Source of the DNA: Nymphaea colorata
Taxonomy: Eukaryota; Streptophyta; Magnoliopsida; Nymphaeales; Nymphaeaceae
Assembly: GCF_008831285.2 (NCBI RefSeq)
Contig: NC_045138.2
Coordinates: forward strand, 35,145,115 to 35,209,114
Reading direction: 5' to 3'
DNA length: 64,000 nucleotides
The position numbers were made by a program, and so were the translations under genes. Below the pieces are notes generated by a model. It was given only the letters and a program-made list of their open reading frames with translations. It did no database searches and was not told where the DNA came from. Each line of letters begins with the position of its first letter. The stretch's first letter is position 1. Of this stretch, positions 13,581-25,440 are shown piece by piece.

Positions 13581-13761
13581 AACGAGCCGAGTCGAGCTTT
13601 AACGAGTTCACTCAAATGAACTCGAACTCGACTCGATTAATTAAACGAGTCGGCTCGTCAACTCGAGCTCGACTCGTTTAACTAAATAAGCAGCTCGTTT
13701 AAACTTACGAGTCGAGTTAAACGAGTCAAGCTCGAGTAACTCGACTCATTGTGCACCCCTA
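13580..13761. repeat. hAT 5' terminus and subterminal repeats
   Basis: ACTCGAGCTCG, GAGTCGAG and AACGAGTC words cluster up to the terminal TTGTGCACCCCTA. This is the only 5'-type terminus in the complex; the other two termini are both of the 3' type (GCTGCACACGAGC). Confidence 0.7.
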
Positions 13762-13840
13762 GTCTTGAACACTGGAGTTTGAAGATGTGCACGGGAAGAC
13801 TCACACCAACACCGTGCAAATCCATGTATGCTCACAGAAC
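13762..13840. other. 79-bp junction between the two inverted hAT copies
   Basis: This sequence lies between the 5' terminus of the left copy and the point where inverted homology starts (13841 pairs with 10056). It is not found in either arm. It begins GTCTTGA, the reverse complement of the TCAAGAC that follows the right-hand 3' terminus at 17367. Confidence 0.65.
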
Positions 13841-15005
13841 GTAAAATATATCAAAGTTTCACCTTCAAGACTCAATGGTTTTGCAGCTACAACAAAAAAG
13901 TTAGAAATTTCAACGACAAAGAAGTTAGTGTTAGATGTACCATCTCGATGGAATTCAACATATTTTATGTTGGAAACAGCTCTTGCATATAAAGATGCTT
14001 TTGCAATATATAGTATGGAAGACCCAGGCATGGTATGGTTGCTTGGACCTGAGGATTGGGAAAAAATAGCAGTGATATGTGATTTTCTGCAAGTTTTCTA
14101 TGATGTGTCCACCTTATTTTCTGGGTCATCTTATGCAACAGCAAACTTGTATTTTCTTGAAATTTGGAGAATTCAAGAAATATTGCAGGAAAAGGTTGAA
14201 AATGAAGGTGGATTTATGAAGGCAATGGCAGTGAAAATGAAGGACAAATTTGATAAATATTGGAAACCCTGTAACTTGTTAATGATTATTGCATCCATAT
14301 TAGATCCACGCGTGAAACTCACATTATCAGAATTTGTCTTTTCAAGAATTTACCAGTCAAGAGAAGAAAGGGAAGAACAAATGCAAACGATAAAACAATC
14401 TTTACAAGATATTTATGAAAGTTACATTCAAAGAAATGAAGTGAATGTCAATATTTCTACTGCATCAACTAATTCCTCTAGGATTCAAGGTCGAGAGAGT
14501 CGAGACACACCACGTGGTGGAAGAAAGCTATTTTTTAAGTTCTTAGGTAAAGCTGAGAATGTTGCTTTTCAGGTCACCAAATCTGAGATAGACACATATT
14601 TGGAGGACGGATTGATTAAGCATGATGATAATGATGATGAAGATTCTTTCAATATTTTGCAATGGGGGAAGGATAAGGAATCTAAGTATCGAATTCTTTC
14701 ACAAATGGCACGTGATCTGTTGTCAATTCCAATAACTTCTGTTGCTTCAGAAAATGCTTTTAGTACAGGAGGTCGAATTGTTAGTGATAGTCGTAGTTCA
14801 TTGATGCCCAACACAGTTGAAGCTTTGGTTTCTTTGGGTAATTGGGTAAAGAATGATGGTGATCCAATGCATGAAGTTTTAACAAAAGTAAGTATGTTTT
14901 GAAGAAATTGTATTCATTAAATATTTTGTGAATCATTTGTCAATTGACTATATGTATTTCTTTCAGGTTGAGGAAGAATCAAGTGAATATATATCATTAG
15001 AATGA
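13841..15005 (+). pseudogene. hAT transposase C-terminal half (right, 5'-truncated copy)
   Basis: Open frame 13787-14902 encodes the C-terminal half of the transposase without stops. Homology to the left copy begins at 13841, so the first 18 or so codons of the open frame are junction sequence. The dimerisation motif (SVASENAFSTGGRIVSDSRS) is intact. Exon 1 ends at 14887; a short intron (GTAAGT...TTTCAG, 14888-14966) leads to exon 14967-15005 ending VEEESSEYISLE. The BED finger and the first part of the catalytic core are missing, so it cannot be a complete transposase, but it is better preserved than the left copy. A truncated protein could still be made if transcribed. Confidence 0.85.
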
Positions 15006-15217
15006 TTCAAGTTGCCTCTCGGTAATGCTTGTTTTTTTTCTTGTTGTTTTCTTTAATGAATATATATAAGGTTTCTCAACTTTGGCTTGTAGCATTAGTG
15101 TCTGTATTTTATTCCTCAAGCATGTCTCTTCAAAATTTTAATATTATTGAACAGTTGACCATGCTTATGTTACTGATGATATAAGTTGTTTACCAAGAGC
15201 TTTGATCTTTATTTCAG

Positions 15218-16647
15218 GCCTCTGCAAACTGCATTGCTTTCCACCGGTAGCACTTGCTTGGGACCCCACATCTGGTTTGCATATTACTCCAAACTTGTAT
15301 CTTGACACTGTTATAGTAGATTCATCACCTGCAATGTGGGGATCAGATGCAGGATCTGATAAAACCACTATCTTGCTGATGGTATTGTCTTCATTTGCTA
15401 GTGATATTGATTTCTTTACTTTCCTGTTTGATGTAACTCATCAGGTAGTAACTCTGTGTTTGATATACACTGGTATCTACTTTCATCACATCCACTAAAA
15501 TGACATGGGCCACGAGTGTTTGAGCACACAAATGAACATGTGGACGTAAGTTGATGGCCATGTCTTCTATGTTTTCCTGTAAATTGTTTGACACCCAATT
15601 GTCTTGAAATACATTTAGCTGTATTTGCAGTTTTGTTAAAAAGATAATACTCACTCCTTTATAAAAAATTTATGTAGATCTGAACGGATAAAAATGGTTT
15701 GTTATAGTATCTGTGTTGAAAGTAGTGTTGCCAAACGCTTCAATTTGATTTAAAGTTGTAATAGTTACAGATAAGACTTCAATAATCTTTTACAAAAAGT
15801 TGCTATTCTCTAATGGGAAAATCTGCTTTTACACTATACTAGTTAAGAATAAGTCTATGCCACAGGTTCCATATTCACTAAAGTAGATAATTCATGGGCT
15901 TCCATCTGCAATTACATTTACTTGTGCAGTTTTCAGGAAGGTACCTGTATCATTGCTGGGTATGGTAAATGTAACCCATCTTTCTCTTATTTCTAACTTT
16001 TCAATAGGTGGTTTGCATGATACAAAGAAACCCAACTGCTGTTGTAGCACTAGTTACAGTTCCACTGGTCTGCTTTGTTCATCCTGCCCTTGGGTTGATT
16101 GTGATGCTTCTTTCTCATGCTTCAAATTGTCATATGGCCCTCTGTAGGTATTCCTTTAATTGCCCACTTTGGCCTATTTCCTCGAAATGGTTCCATATAT
16201 CCTCGAAATGGCCTATTTATCAGCTATGTAGGGCTGATAAATTGGTTCTAGAAATAGTAACTTATGGTGACTATGTTTTGGTAAGCTTTAATCATGTTAG
16301 CTGTTGTCTTTCATAGAATTGGGATGGGCCAAAGCTTCCCATGGTTCATTGATTCGGTACTTTCAGTTGGAGTCATGCTCCATGGTCTTTGTGGTTGGAA
16401 GCCAGAGCATAACATTCCTTTGTTCCCATTACCTGGCATGCATGGGAGAGAAGTTGGGTTGAACTTTTTTTACTTTCTTGCTGGTTACTACTGTTATTTT
16501 TCTGCTCTTCAATTGGCACCATACCAAGGTTGCTACGCAATGGCTTCCACTGGTGTTATTACTATAATTTTGAGAATTATCCATAGACAAAGTAGAGAGA
16601 AGGGGAATAGTCATTTTAGCTGCAGAAAACATTCTCACAGACACTAG
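15218..16647 (+). pseudogene. Captured PGAP1-like GPI inositol-deacylase 3' gene fragment (right copy)
   Basis: Second copy of the captured fragment, in the same relation to the transposase as in the left arm. Exon-like pieces are 15218 to about 15380 (VALAWDPTSGLH, VDSSPAMW), 16008-16147 (VTVPLVCFVHPALGL) and the last exon up to 16647 (RIGMGQSFPWF ... RKHSHRH). The last acceptor, TTTCAG|AGAATTGG in the left copy, reads TTTCATAG|AATTGG here, which would shift the splice by two bases and break the frame. The catalytic N-terminal lipase part is absent. I identify the family from the conserved C-terminal membrane region and the RKHSHRH tail. Confidence 0.82.
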
Positions 16648-17156
16648 AGCTCTATGGTGCTTGTGGTCTTTTTCTCATATGGGCATTACGGGTCACAACG
16701 CAGCCGCTGTCTTCTGTCCACCTCTGTGGATAACTTGCTGACCTGAGGAGTGCATGGAAGAGTCATTTCATTCTTGTGAAGGAATTTTCATGGCCATTTG
16801 CAGGTCCTTCGTTGTTCCAATTGATTTTTAGCTGATGAATTGAGTTTTGGCATGGGAACAGACTGGGTCCTTTTTGCAATGTAGAGTCTTCCACAACATG
16901 CTATTTTCATCTGGCATGCTACTGAAGAATTATAGATCTCTTGGTGCTATATTCATGTCAAAAGTTACTATTTAGCAGATAACAGAGGACTATCTCCAAT
17001 CTTATAACGTGCAAACTGCGGGAGGGTTTGTTGAAGTGCTGGACTCTAAATGATTGACCTTTTTGGGTTATCATTACCCGAACTCTCCATTTCTCTTTCT
17101 CTCTCCCTAAAGAAACCTTGGCGCCTCTAATTGACGTACTGGTCCCGCAATTGGTT

Positions 17157-17366
17157 TGATTCACTGTAAACGAGTTAAACGAGTCGAGCTCGACTTGGTT
17201 TAATTCTTAAACTAAACGAGCTAAACGAGTCGAGCTCGACTATGTATAGTCGAGTCCAGCTCGAGCTCGTGTTAGGAACTCGACTCGAGTTCGAGCTCGA
17301 GCATTTCGAGCCAAGTCGAGCTCGAGCTGGGCGAGCTCGAGCTCAACTCGGCTCGTGTGCAGCCCT
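17157..17366. repeat. hAT 3' subterminal repeats and terminus (right copy)
   Basis: GAGTCGAGCTCGACT words, GTTCGAGCTCGAGC and a terminal GCTCGTGTGCAGCCCTA mirror the array at 6449-6730. The flank TCAAGACC follows directly. Confidence 0.75.
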
Positions 17367-19550
17367 ATCAAGACCACTTGCATATATGTGTGCTATGTAC
17401 CATGTGGGTGAGAGAAAATTAAGGTACGACCAACTAGACTGAGGATAATTAATTAAGACACCAAATTAAATGCAGATGCTTCCAGCTTTGAGGTTAATTA
17501 GGTAACGACCTAGAGCTGCACATATGGCCTGCAAATTTTCGAAGAAGGGTGCTAGGGCCCCTACCTACAAATTAAAACATCCCACCAACGTGGAAATTAA
17601 ACTCTATATACATATACGTATGTGTGTGTGTATTTGTATTATATTATATTATATTATACACATATATACTCAAAGCAGTACCTTACCTTAATTTGCAACA
17701 CTTTCTTGTGGGTGATCAATGGATGTGATGCTTTACAAGTTAAATTATGTTGAGGGGAAGGTACGGCACGGCATATATATATATATATTACAAAAGCGGG
17801 AGAAGCTAACAATCCGAATGCCACTCCCCAAGGTACGGCTCCGATCGACGTGCCCCGGTTGCCCCAAGTAATCGGGCAGGCATGCTGCAGAATTGCAAAT
17901 AATGAAACCCTATGACGCGTAAAAGCAACGATCCCGATCGGTCAATCTTATCGGCGTAGCTAGTGCTCTATGAGTTGGCCGGTAATCCGGAACCTGCTTG
18001 CATTTGTTTTTCCTTCTGCATTATCCTTTTCATATAAAGGCTCTTGACCCTTGAATCCGTAACGGCGTGGGTTAAAAAGAAATGGTGGCGATCGTGCTAG
18101 CTAGATAGGATGTTTTCCTCCAACCACCACCAAAAAAAAAAAAAAAAAGAACCGGGGGATCTCAAAGAAAAGGGGAAAGCACTAAAACTAGCGGGGAAAG
18201 GCAGGACGTGAAGGGCACGGGCTTTCTTTCCCATCCTTTATTTAGTTTGGATGAGCTAGATTCATTTAGTTTAGTGTATGCATCATCTTCTGTTTAAAGA
18301 CCACTTAAAAGGACAGGCATGACAGCATGCTTTTGGGCGGACAAAAAAGACCAAATCGATCAGGTCCCTAGCTGTCTATGTCTATGTCTATGTCCAATGT
18401 CATTCCAAAAAATTTATCATCGACTGCACTACTTTTTTTTGGGTTCGGACTGTCGGGGCAGAGCAACCTTGTACTTCTCTACCAGCAAATTAATGAGGAC
18501 CGATCATAAAAACTTTCCTTTAGCTTCTAGAAACAAGAAGTTGCTGCAAATAGAACCCTTCCTTTTGTAAGTGCTTTTTCCAAATTCTCCCTCCAATCTC
18601 CCCGAAACCGATGCATGCTTCAGATGGCTTCAAAGAAATGCACATTTATGCATTCGATCGCTTCACAGGGGAATTGCAGAGTACGTATATACATACATAT
18701 GCATGATTCTTCAATTAGCCAGCGCAAAGTTGTGATTTAGCCTTATTAACGCCGACTAGCTAGCTAGTCGTACTGCAGATTTAAGACGAAAGTTGACGCC
18801 AATTTAACGTGAAGATCATGACCATTTGCAAGAGATAAAAAAATTATAAAAAAGGCAATCACGAGTGAAATTTATGAAACCCACCAACTCAATTGAAGCA
18901 GGTAAGGTATATGCGATAATGTCATGTATAGTGCTTCACACGGCGATTGGGGCAAAATACCAAGAGGTTGGTGGGCAGTGGTGAGAAAGGAAGGGCCTTC
19001 TTCATTACTCATAGAAGGGAAAGGATATTAAATGAAAGTGGTGGCAATTGCAGATCAAAGGTAAGGAACAGGTCAGTCTAGGCTGGTGGGGCCACCCACT
19101 CTTTCCAAGGAAATTGCACCATGTGCATCTCCGGCAGGGTCCAAGCGTTTGGCCGGAGGAGCTAAGGCCACCGGCCGGGGCCCACTGCCCTGACAAGGAG
19201 TCTTAGTGGTGTGTGGCCGCCCATAAACTTCAATTGGCTCCTACATGCGTTGCATCGGGGGAACAAGCAGCCGTGACAATGGGGTCAGCCAAAGATATTG
19301 CGCTCGCTGAGTGGTGCTATCGTTAAGAGGGCATCCAAGGGTCCACTGTGCACAAGGATAATGGTTTACAAAAATGAAAGCACTCTCTCTCTCCCATGAC
19401 ATGCAAGATTATATTTGACCCACTAAGAAAGAAATGATCCAAAAGCAAGCAGAGTGTGTCAGTTTTTTTTTTTTTTTTCATTCATTAAAACGGAGGACCC
19501 CGCGAAAAATAACATGTGCCTACTTCAATTGATAACCGCACACATTAATA

Positions 19551-19606
19551 CTCTCTCTCTCTCTCTCTCGTTACGCACACGCACACGCACACGCACACGC
19601 ACACAC
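19551..19606. repeat. (CT)n followed by (GCACAC)n microsatellite
   Basis: CT dinucleotides run from 19551 to 19569. After GTTAC, hexamer repeats GCACAC run to about 19606. Confidence 0.85.
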
Positions 19607-19993
19607 TCTTGCGTTTGTGACAAGTTTTCCAGTTCGTTTGATTCCCACGGCGCCATCCATTCCATTGATTTAAAGTCAACACCTCGTTGGCACTAGTTAT
19701 CACGGTAAATGCTTATTTATTGGCCGATTTAACGAGGCCGGCCTGCATTCCTAACAAAGGTGACTGCAATTGCAGTTCCAAATTTCATTCAAGTTCCCCG
19801 GAAGTGTCATAAACTTGGGCTATAAATATTGCTTTCTCCAAGACGAAAAACTAAGTTTTTCCAAACTGGACCAAATGCCCCCACAAGCATCGTTTATGAT
19901 ACTTGCTATCACCCATGTGACACATATTTATGTTGGAGATATTGCACGCTCATGAACAAACAAATTGCAAGGGAAAAAGAAAAATATTGAAGG

Positions 19994-20108
19994 TGCCGTC
20001 TTCCCCTGAAGTTGGTGAGACCGACTGTGATCTGTGGTCAATTAATCATATGTATGAAGATGCCGTCTTCCCCTGAAGTTGGTGAGACCGATTGTGATCT
20101 GTGGTCAA
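19994..20108. repeat. Direct duplication, period 67 bp
   Basis: A 48-bp block starting TGCCGTCTTCCCCTGAAG occurs at 19994 and again at 20061 with a single-base difference (GACTGTGA versus GATTGTGA). The near identity suggests a recent duplication. Confidence 0.85.
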
Positions 20109-21935
20109 TGTATACATGATATGCATCTTCGACACCGGCTCGTTCACCCGCAATTTTTGCCAGTTCAAATGGGCTCACTTCCATAGGGTGAAATGTAGGC
20201 CCGTAATTAGGAAGATCATTGATCAACAGAGATGATGGGCCCCAGTGACTTGATTTGCTCTGTTCAACAATGAGAGTCGAGAAGACTTATACGTATGACG
20301 TGCTCCTTAACAAGTTGGGCCCTCCTACGAGAGTGTGCGCTGTTTATATACATCTAGATGAAATATTTTAGTAATCTTAAAAAAAAAATGTCTTTTATAG
20401 TTTCTTAATTTTTCAAGATTTTATATTTGTCTTTGCAAAAGGTCTTCAATGTAAACCGTTATCCATTAACCATACTAACACATGAAATTTTGTGCACCAC
20501 CAATATGACACATCTTGCACCACTCGGCTAAAGCAACCAAAGGGTTTCATGTGTAATAATAGCAGGGAATCAAAGGTTTTCTACGAGGACAAAGGTCCTC
20601 TTCAACACGGAAGGGATCGGTTGACGGTGCTGGACTGGATGGAATAGTTAGTATTGATCCTCCGCTTCTTACCAATAATAAATAGGGTCACGAGTACTGT
20701 AGAAAATCCCACTGCTCTTGTCAATATCCCTGGACGCGCGTACCGGTTGCGGCTCGTTCGATCGGCGGAGAAGCAGCAGGAGAAGCTTAGGTGGGTGGAG
20801 ATGAGGAGATCATCCATTATTGGCGACACTAATCAATTATAAGGGACGCTAAATCCGTTCATCATTTCATCTCAATGCCAATTGAAAAGCTATGCATCTG
20901 CTAGCGCGTCTAGTTAAGAATTCGAGGCCGTTATTCTTGATCTCGAACATATATGTTGTTGATTGCGATTGGTCCAACTCCCGACAAAGCCTTGGAGTAG
21001 AGTACCATACTGCAGCCTTAACTACGGTCGCCTCGCCTGTCAACGGATCGAGTTCTCAAACTCAGGGAGCCTCCTCCATTGCTCACATCACGATCCCGTG
21101 TTCTTTTCCTTCCACTTTGATGGTGGGATTAAACTTTTCCCCGGCCACTATAGGCCTCGCTTTTATTTTTGTCAACAAGGGTGGCCTATCATCACCTCAA
21201 CCCCACTGTGGTTGAGCGTTTCCGTACTGCGACGGCATTGCGTGCTTCATCTGATGCCAACACCCCTCTCCAAGATCTTTAGAAACACATTTTCGTTTCG
21301 GGCCTATCTTTTAGTTATAATGTATACCTATTATTCTTTTTTAGTAAGCATCACGCTTTTTATAAGTGAGACTACTAGTTAAAAGCTCGAGTGAAGGAGC
21401 AGAAGTTAAACATCAGCTGCGATCTGTCGTTCAGTTAACGTCTTTTGTTTCTCAAGCTAACACGCGCGAGTTAATTAACTCTGAAAAGATGCTGCCTAAG
21501 ACAATTGCAGAAGCAATATATATATATAATTTTACTCAAAGATAAACCGAGAGAAAACAGTTCCTTCAAATCAATCACTCAACAGATCTGTCCCAAAAGC
21601 AGACAACGGACAAGAGTGTGGGCGATAAAAGCGGTCGGTGCATTTAGCCTTCCATGTGTGCAATAAAAGCTCGATCACAGTGGAGCTCGTATGTATGGAA
21701 TCTTGCTGTGTGGTATTGGTATATTAAAAGAGCCTATGGCTTGTGGTTTGCCACCAGTTCCAAAATTCCACATTATAATAAAGTGAGAAGGCTGGACAAG
21801 GTTTGGCAATTGCCCACTCAACAGACAGTACTGAACCCACTGTGTTGTCCAATTCTTTGACTTTTTGTGACAGTGTTTTAAATTACCAGCTGGTCCCGCT
21901 TGGCTAATCAACCACGAGCTTTGGCCTGGCACAAC

Positions 21936-21942
21936 TATAAAT
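21936..21942 (+). promoter_or_regulatory. Candidate TATA box of the PSY-like gene
   Basis: TATAAAT lies about 148 bp upstream of the ATG at 22090, followed by a CT-rich leader (CTCTCTCCCTCTGCCTCC), a normal layout for a plant promoter and 5' UTR. Confidence 0.5.
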
Positions 21943-22089
21943 GCTCCACCAACTCTCTCCCTCTGCCTCCGTCCATCGCCACCAAACGATCGAATTACGA
22001 AGGGCTGCAGTTCTTAAACCCTATTCCTCAGGAAGCAGAGCAGACGGAAGGGATCAAGGCGGCACCGCTAACAAACATATATAGCGCTG

Positions 22090-23876
<1,787 letters not shown>

Positions 23877-24022
23877 GCGGGGAAAGCTGAACCGCATTAC
23901 GTGAGATGTCGTATCTGGACCATCCAACTTTACTATGATAGGATGCACGTATCTAGATGAAAGCGCAATGTCTACTGTAATAATTTTGGATTATTGTATG
24001 TAACCAAGTTGGTGAAACCAAG

Positions 24023-24025
<3 letters not shown>

Positions 24026-24076
<51 letters not shown>
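24026..24076. repeat. (TA)n microsatellite, 51 bp
   Basis: An uninterrupted TA run downstream of the PSY-like gene, about 150 bp after its stop codon and possibly in the 3' UTR or just beyond. Confidence 0.9.
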
Positions 24077-24077
<1 letters not shown>

Positions 24078-24815
24078 CCAGGTCGTTGTGTCCTGCTTTG
24101 CTGCCTGCTAAAATGAAGACAATAAACAGGCGATCGTATCCTTTCCTCAGTAAGTTAGAGCCTTGATAGACTTGTGCATGTGGGCATGCCTGTGAGTTTG
24201 CCGGCAACTGGCGCTTGATGCTGTTAATTGTTATCTGACTCATCGATCTGGAAGTGGATTCGTTGCCTTGGAAGAAACACGTTCAGTTTTGGACGGAAAT
24301 CCAATTTAACATGGTTACTTTTCTAGCGCATCCGACTGAGGATGTCTTCTTTCGGTCGGCGCAGAAGAGAAAATGCTCGCATCCACATGTTCTTGTAATT
24401 ATAAATTTTGAAAACACTGTTGATCATCATGTTCACATGGCATCGCATGGTCGTTTATTACGCACTTGGAACGCAAGACCTCTAATTTACTTCGATTTCA
24501 GGTCGTCCGCAGGCAGAGTCTCCTCCTATGTATGTCACAAGGCCGACAACCAATACGCTAGAAAACTGAAAGGTCTAGTCGTCCAAAGCTGCAGGCATAA
24601 AAGGAATAGGAAAAAAGAAAAGTTACAACTGCTACAACTTTGTTATTTATAAAAAAGAACTTGTCTAAGCATACAAAAGCACTGATATAAAATTAATGCG
24701 TTTGAGTGATGAGATCTGTTGCCCAGAGATCCCGGCGCCTTAAAATGATCCGGGTGTCCCCCCCTCTCCCACACAGTTTTAAGAGGGTTCTGAGATAAAT
24801 TAATTAGATGGCTTA

Positions 24816-25019
24816 GTCGTGACTTTGTTTGTACCTCATATTTATGAGGGAAATGTCACAAAGCTACATTTTACAAGACTCGTCCACCTTTTCAACATGA
24901 AGTGGGTTATATACGTTCTGTCGTGACTTTGTTTGTACCTTATGAGGGAAATGTCTCAAAAGTACATTTTCCAAGACTCGTCCACCTTTTCAACATAAAG
25001 TGGGTTATATACACTGTGT
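24816..25019. repeat. Tandem duplication, period about 104 bp
   Basis: Two copies start GTCGTGACTTTGTTTGTACC at 24816 and 24920 and share blocks such as AAGACTCGTCCACCTTTTC and AAGTGGGTTATATAC. The second copy has a small deletion (the CATATT before TATGAGGG) and scattered substitutions. Confidence 0.9.
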
Positions 25020-25239
25020 CATGTATGGAAGTTTCTTGTGTCAATTTATTTATGAAGAAAAATGCTCTTAATTAATAGAAAAAATGCTTTTGTAAAGACA
25101 AAAAAGAAAACCAAAAAAAGAAAAATTTGGGATTTGATAAAACTAAAACATGTCAATGCATATTGTCATGACCAATATATGTCTCTGAACGGCAAAAGAA
25201 ACATCTTCATTTTTTCTATTTTGCTCGTGGTGTTATTTT

Positions 25240-25440
25240 ATGTCCATGTCATTATCTCATACCTTTGCTGTTATCTCATATACATTCTCAGGTACTCCTA
25301 CCATTATATCATATTTATTATTTTATAATGATAGAGGTATGAGATAATGAGTATGAGATAACAACATATGTATGATAATGATATAGGTATGAGATAAAGA
25401 TGTATGCTAATGATAAGAGTATGAGATAATAACAGGCATA
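25240..25440. repeat. AT-rich imperfect inverted repeat
   Basis: On the left arm TTATCTCATA words recur (near 25252 and 25272). On the right arm the complementary TATGAGATAA recurs at about 25339, 25350, 25389 and 25419. The centre lies near 25320. The DNA could fold into a hairpin and may be a decayed MITE, but no clear termini or target duplication are visible. Confidence 0.6.

Larger units (their letters stand above)
6449..13761 (-). mobile_element. Full-length hAT element (left copy), 3' end at 6449
   Basis: This element runs from its 5' terminus (reading TAGGGGTGCACAATGAG inward from 13761 on the minus strand) to its 3' terminus at 6449. In element order it contains the 5' subterminal repeats, an upstream region with a pyrimidine-rich leader and a possible small exon, a BED-finger/hAT transposase gene broken by stops, a captured PGAP1-like gene fragment, and the 3' subterminal repeats. 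Its length of about 7.3 kb is large for a plant hAT; the extra length comes from the captured DNA and the long upstream part. Confidence 0.8.
6449..17366. mobile_element. hAT transposon complex: full element plus inverted truncated copy
   Basis: Three hAT-like termini are visible. TAAGGCTGCACACGAGC begins at 6449, ...TTGTGCACCCCTA ends at 13761, and ...GCTCGTGTGCAGCCCTA ends at 17366. Next to each terminus lie subterminal arrays of CTCGAG/GAGCTC/ACTCG words. The segment 6449-10056 is repeated in inverted orientation as 13841-17366, leaving a spacer of about 3.8 kb that holds the N-terminal half of the transposase gene, its upstream region and the single 5' terminus. The complex therefore consists of one full-length element on the minus strand and one 5'-truncated copy on the plus strand. 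I found no direct 8-bp target-site duplication flanking 6449/13761 or 6449/17366. Confidence 0.85.
13841..17366 (+). mobile_element. Truncated inverted hAT copy (right arm)
   Basis: This is the reverse complement of 6449-10056 with few differences, mainly substitutions and a shorter subterminal hexamer run. It includes the C-terminal half of the transposase, the PGAP1-like fragment and the 3' terminus at 17366. It lacks the 5' half and the 5' terminus. Confidence 0.85.
17367..21935. other. Intergenic, no gene recognised
   Basis: No gene with supporting motifs was seen. The region contains short AT and CT/CA microsatellites (17770-17787, 19551-19606) and a duplicated block at 19994-20108. The open frames at 20654-20842 and 20892-21382 are short, overlapping and without recognised domains. 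Confidence 0.5.

Noticed and set aside
6449-17366. Nested double-element (one hAT inserted in another) explanation
   Set aside because: A nested insertion would leave the other part of the split copy on the left of 6449; the flank there is unrelated.
6441-17374. 8-bp direct target duplication around the whole hAT complex
   Set aside because: Left flank CTTTCTAC does not match TCAAGACC or GTCTTGAA, so the complex is not a simple composite insertion.
24254-24652. 132-codon frame downstream of the PSY-like gene
   Set aside because: No domain, no homologue recalled, and codon use looks random; kept only as intergenic.
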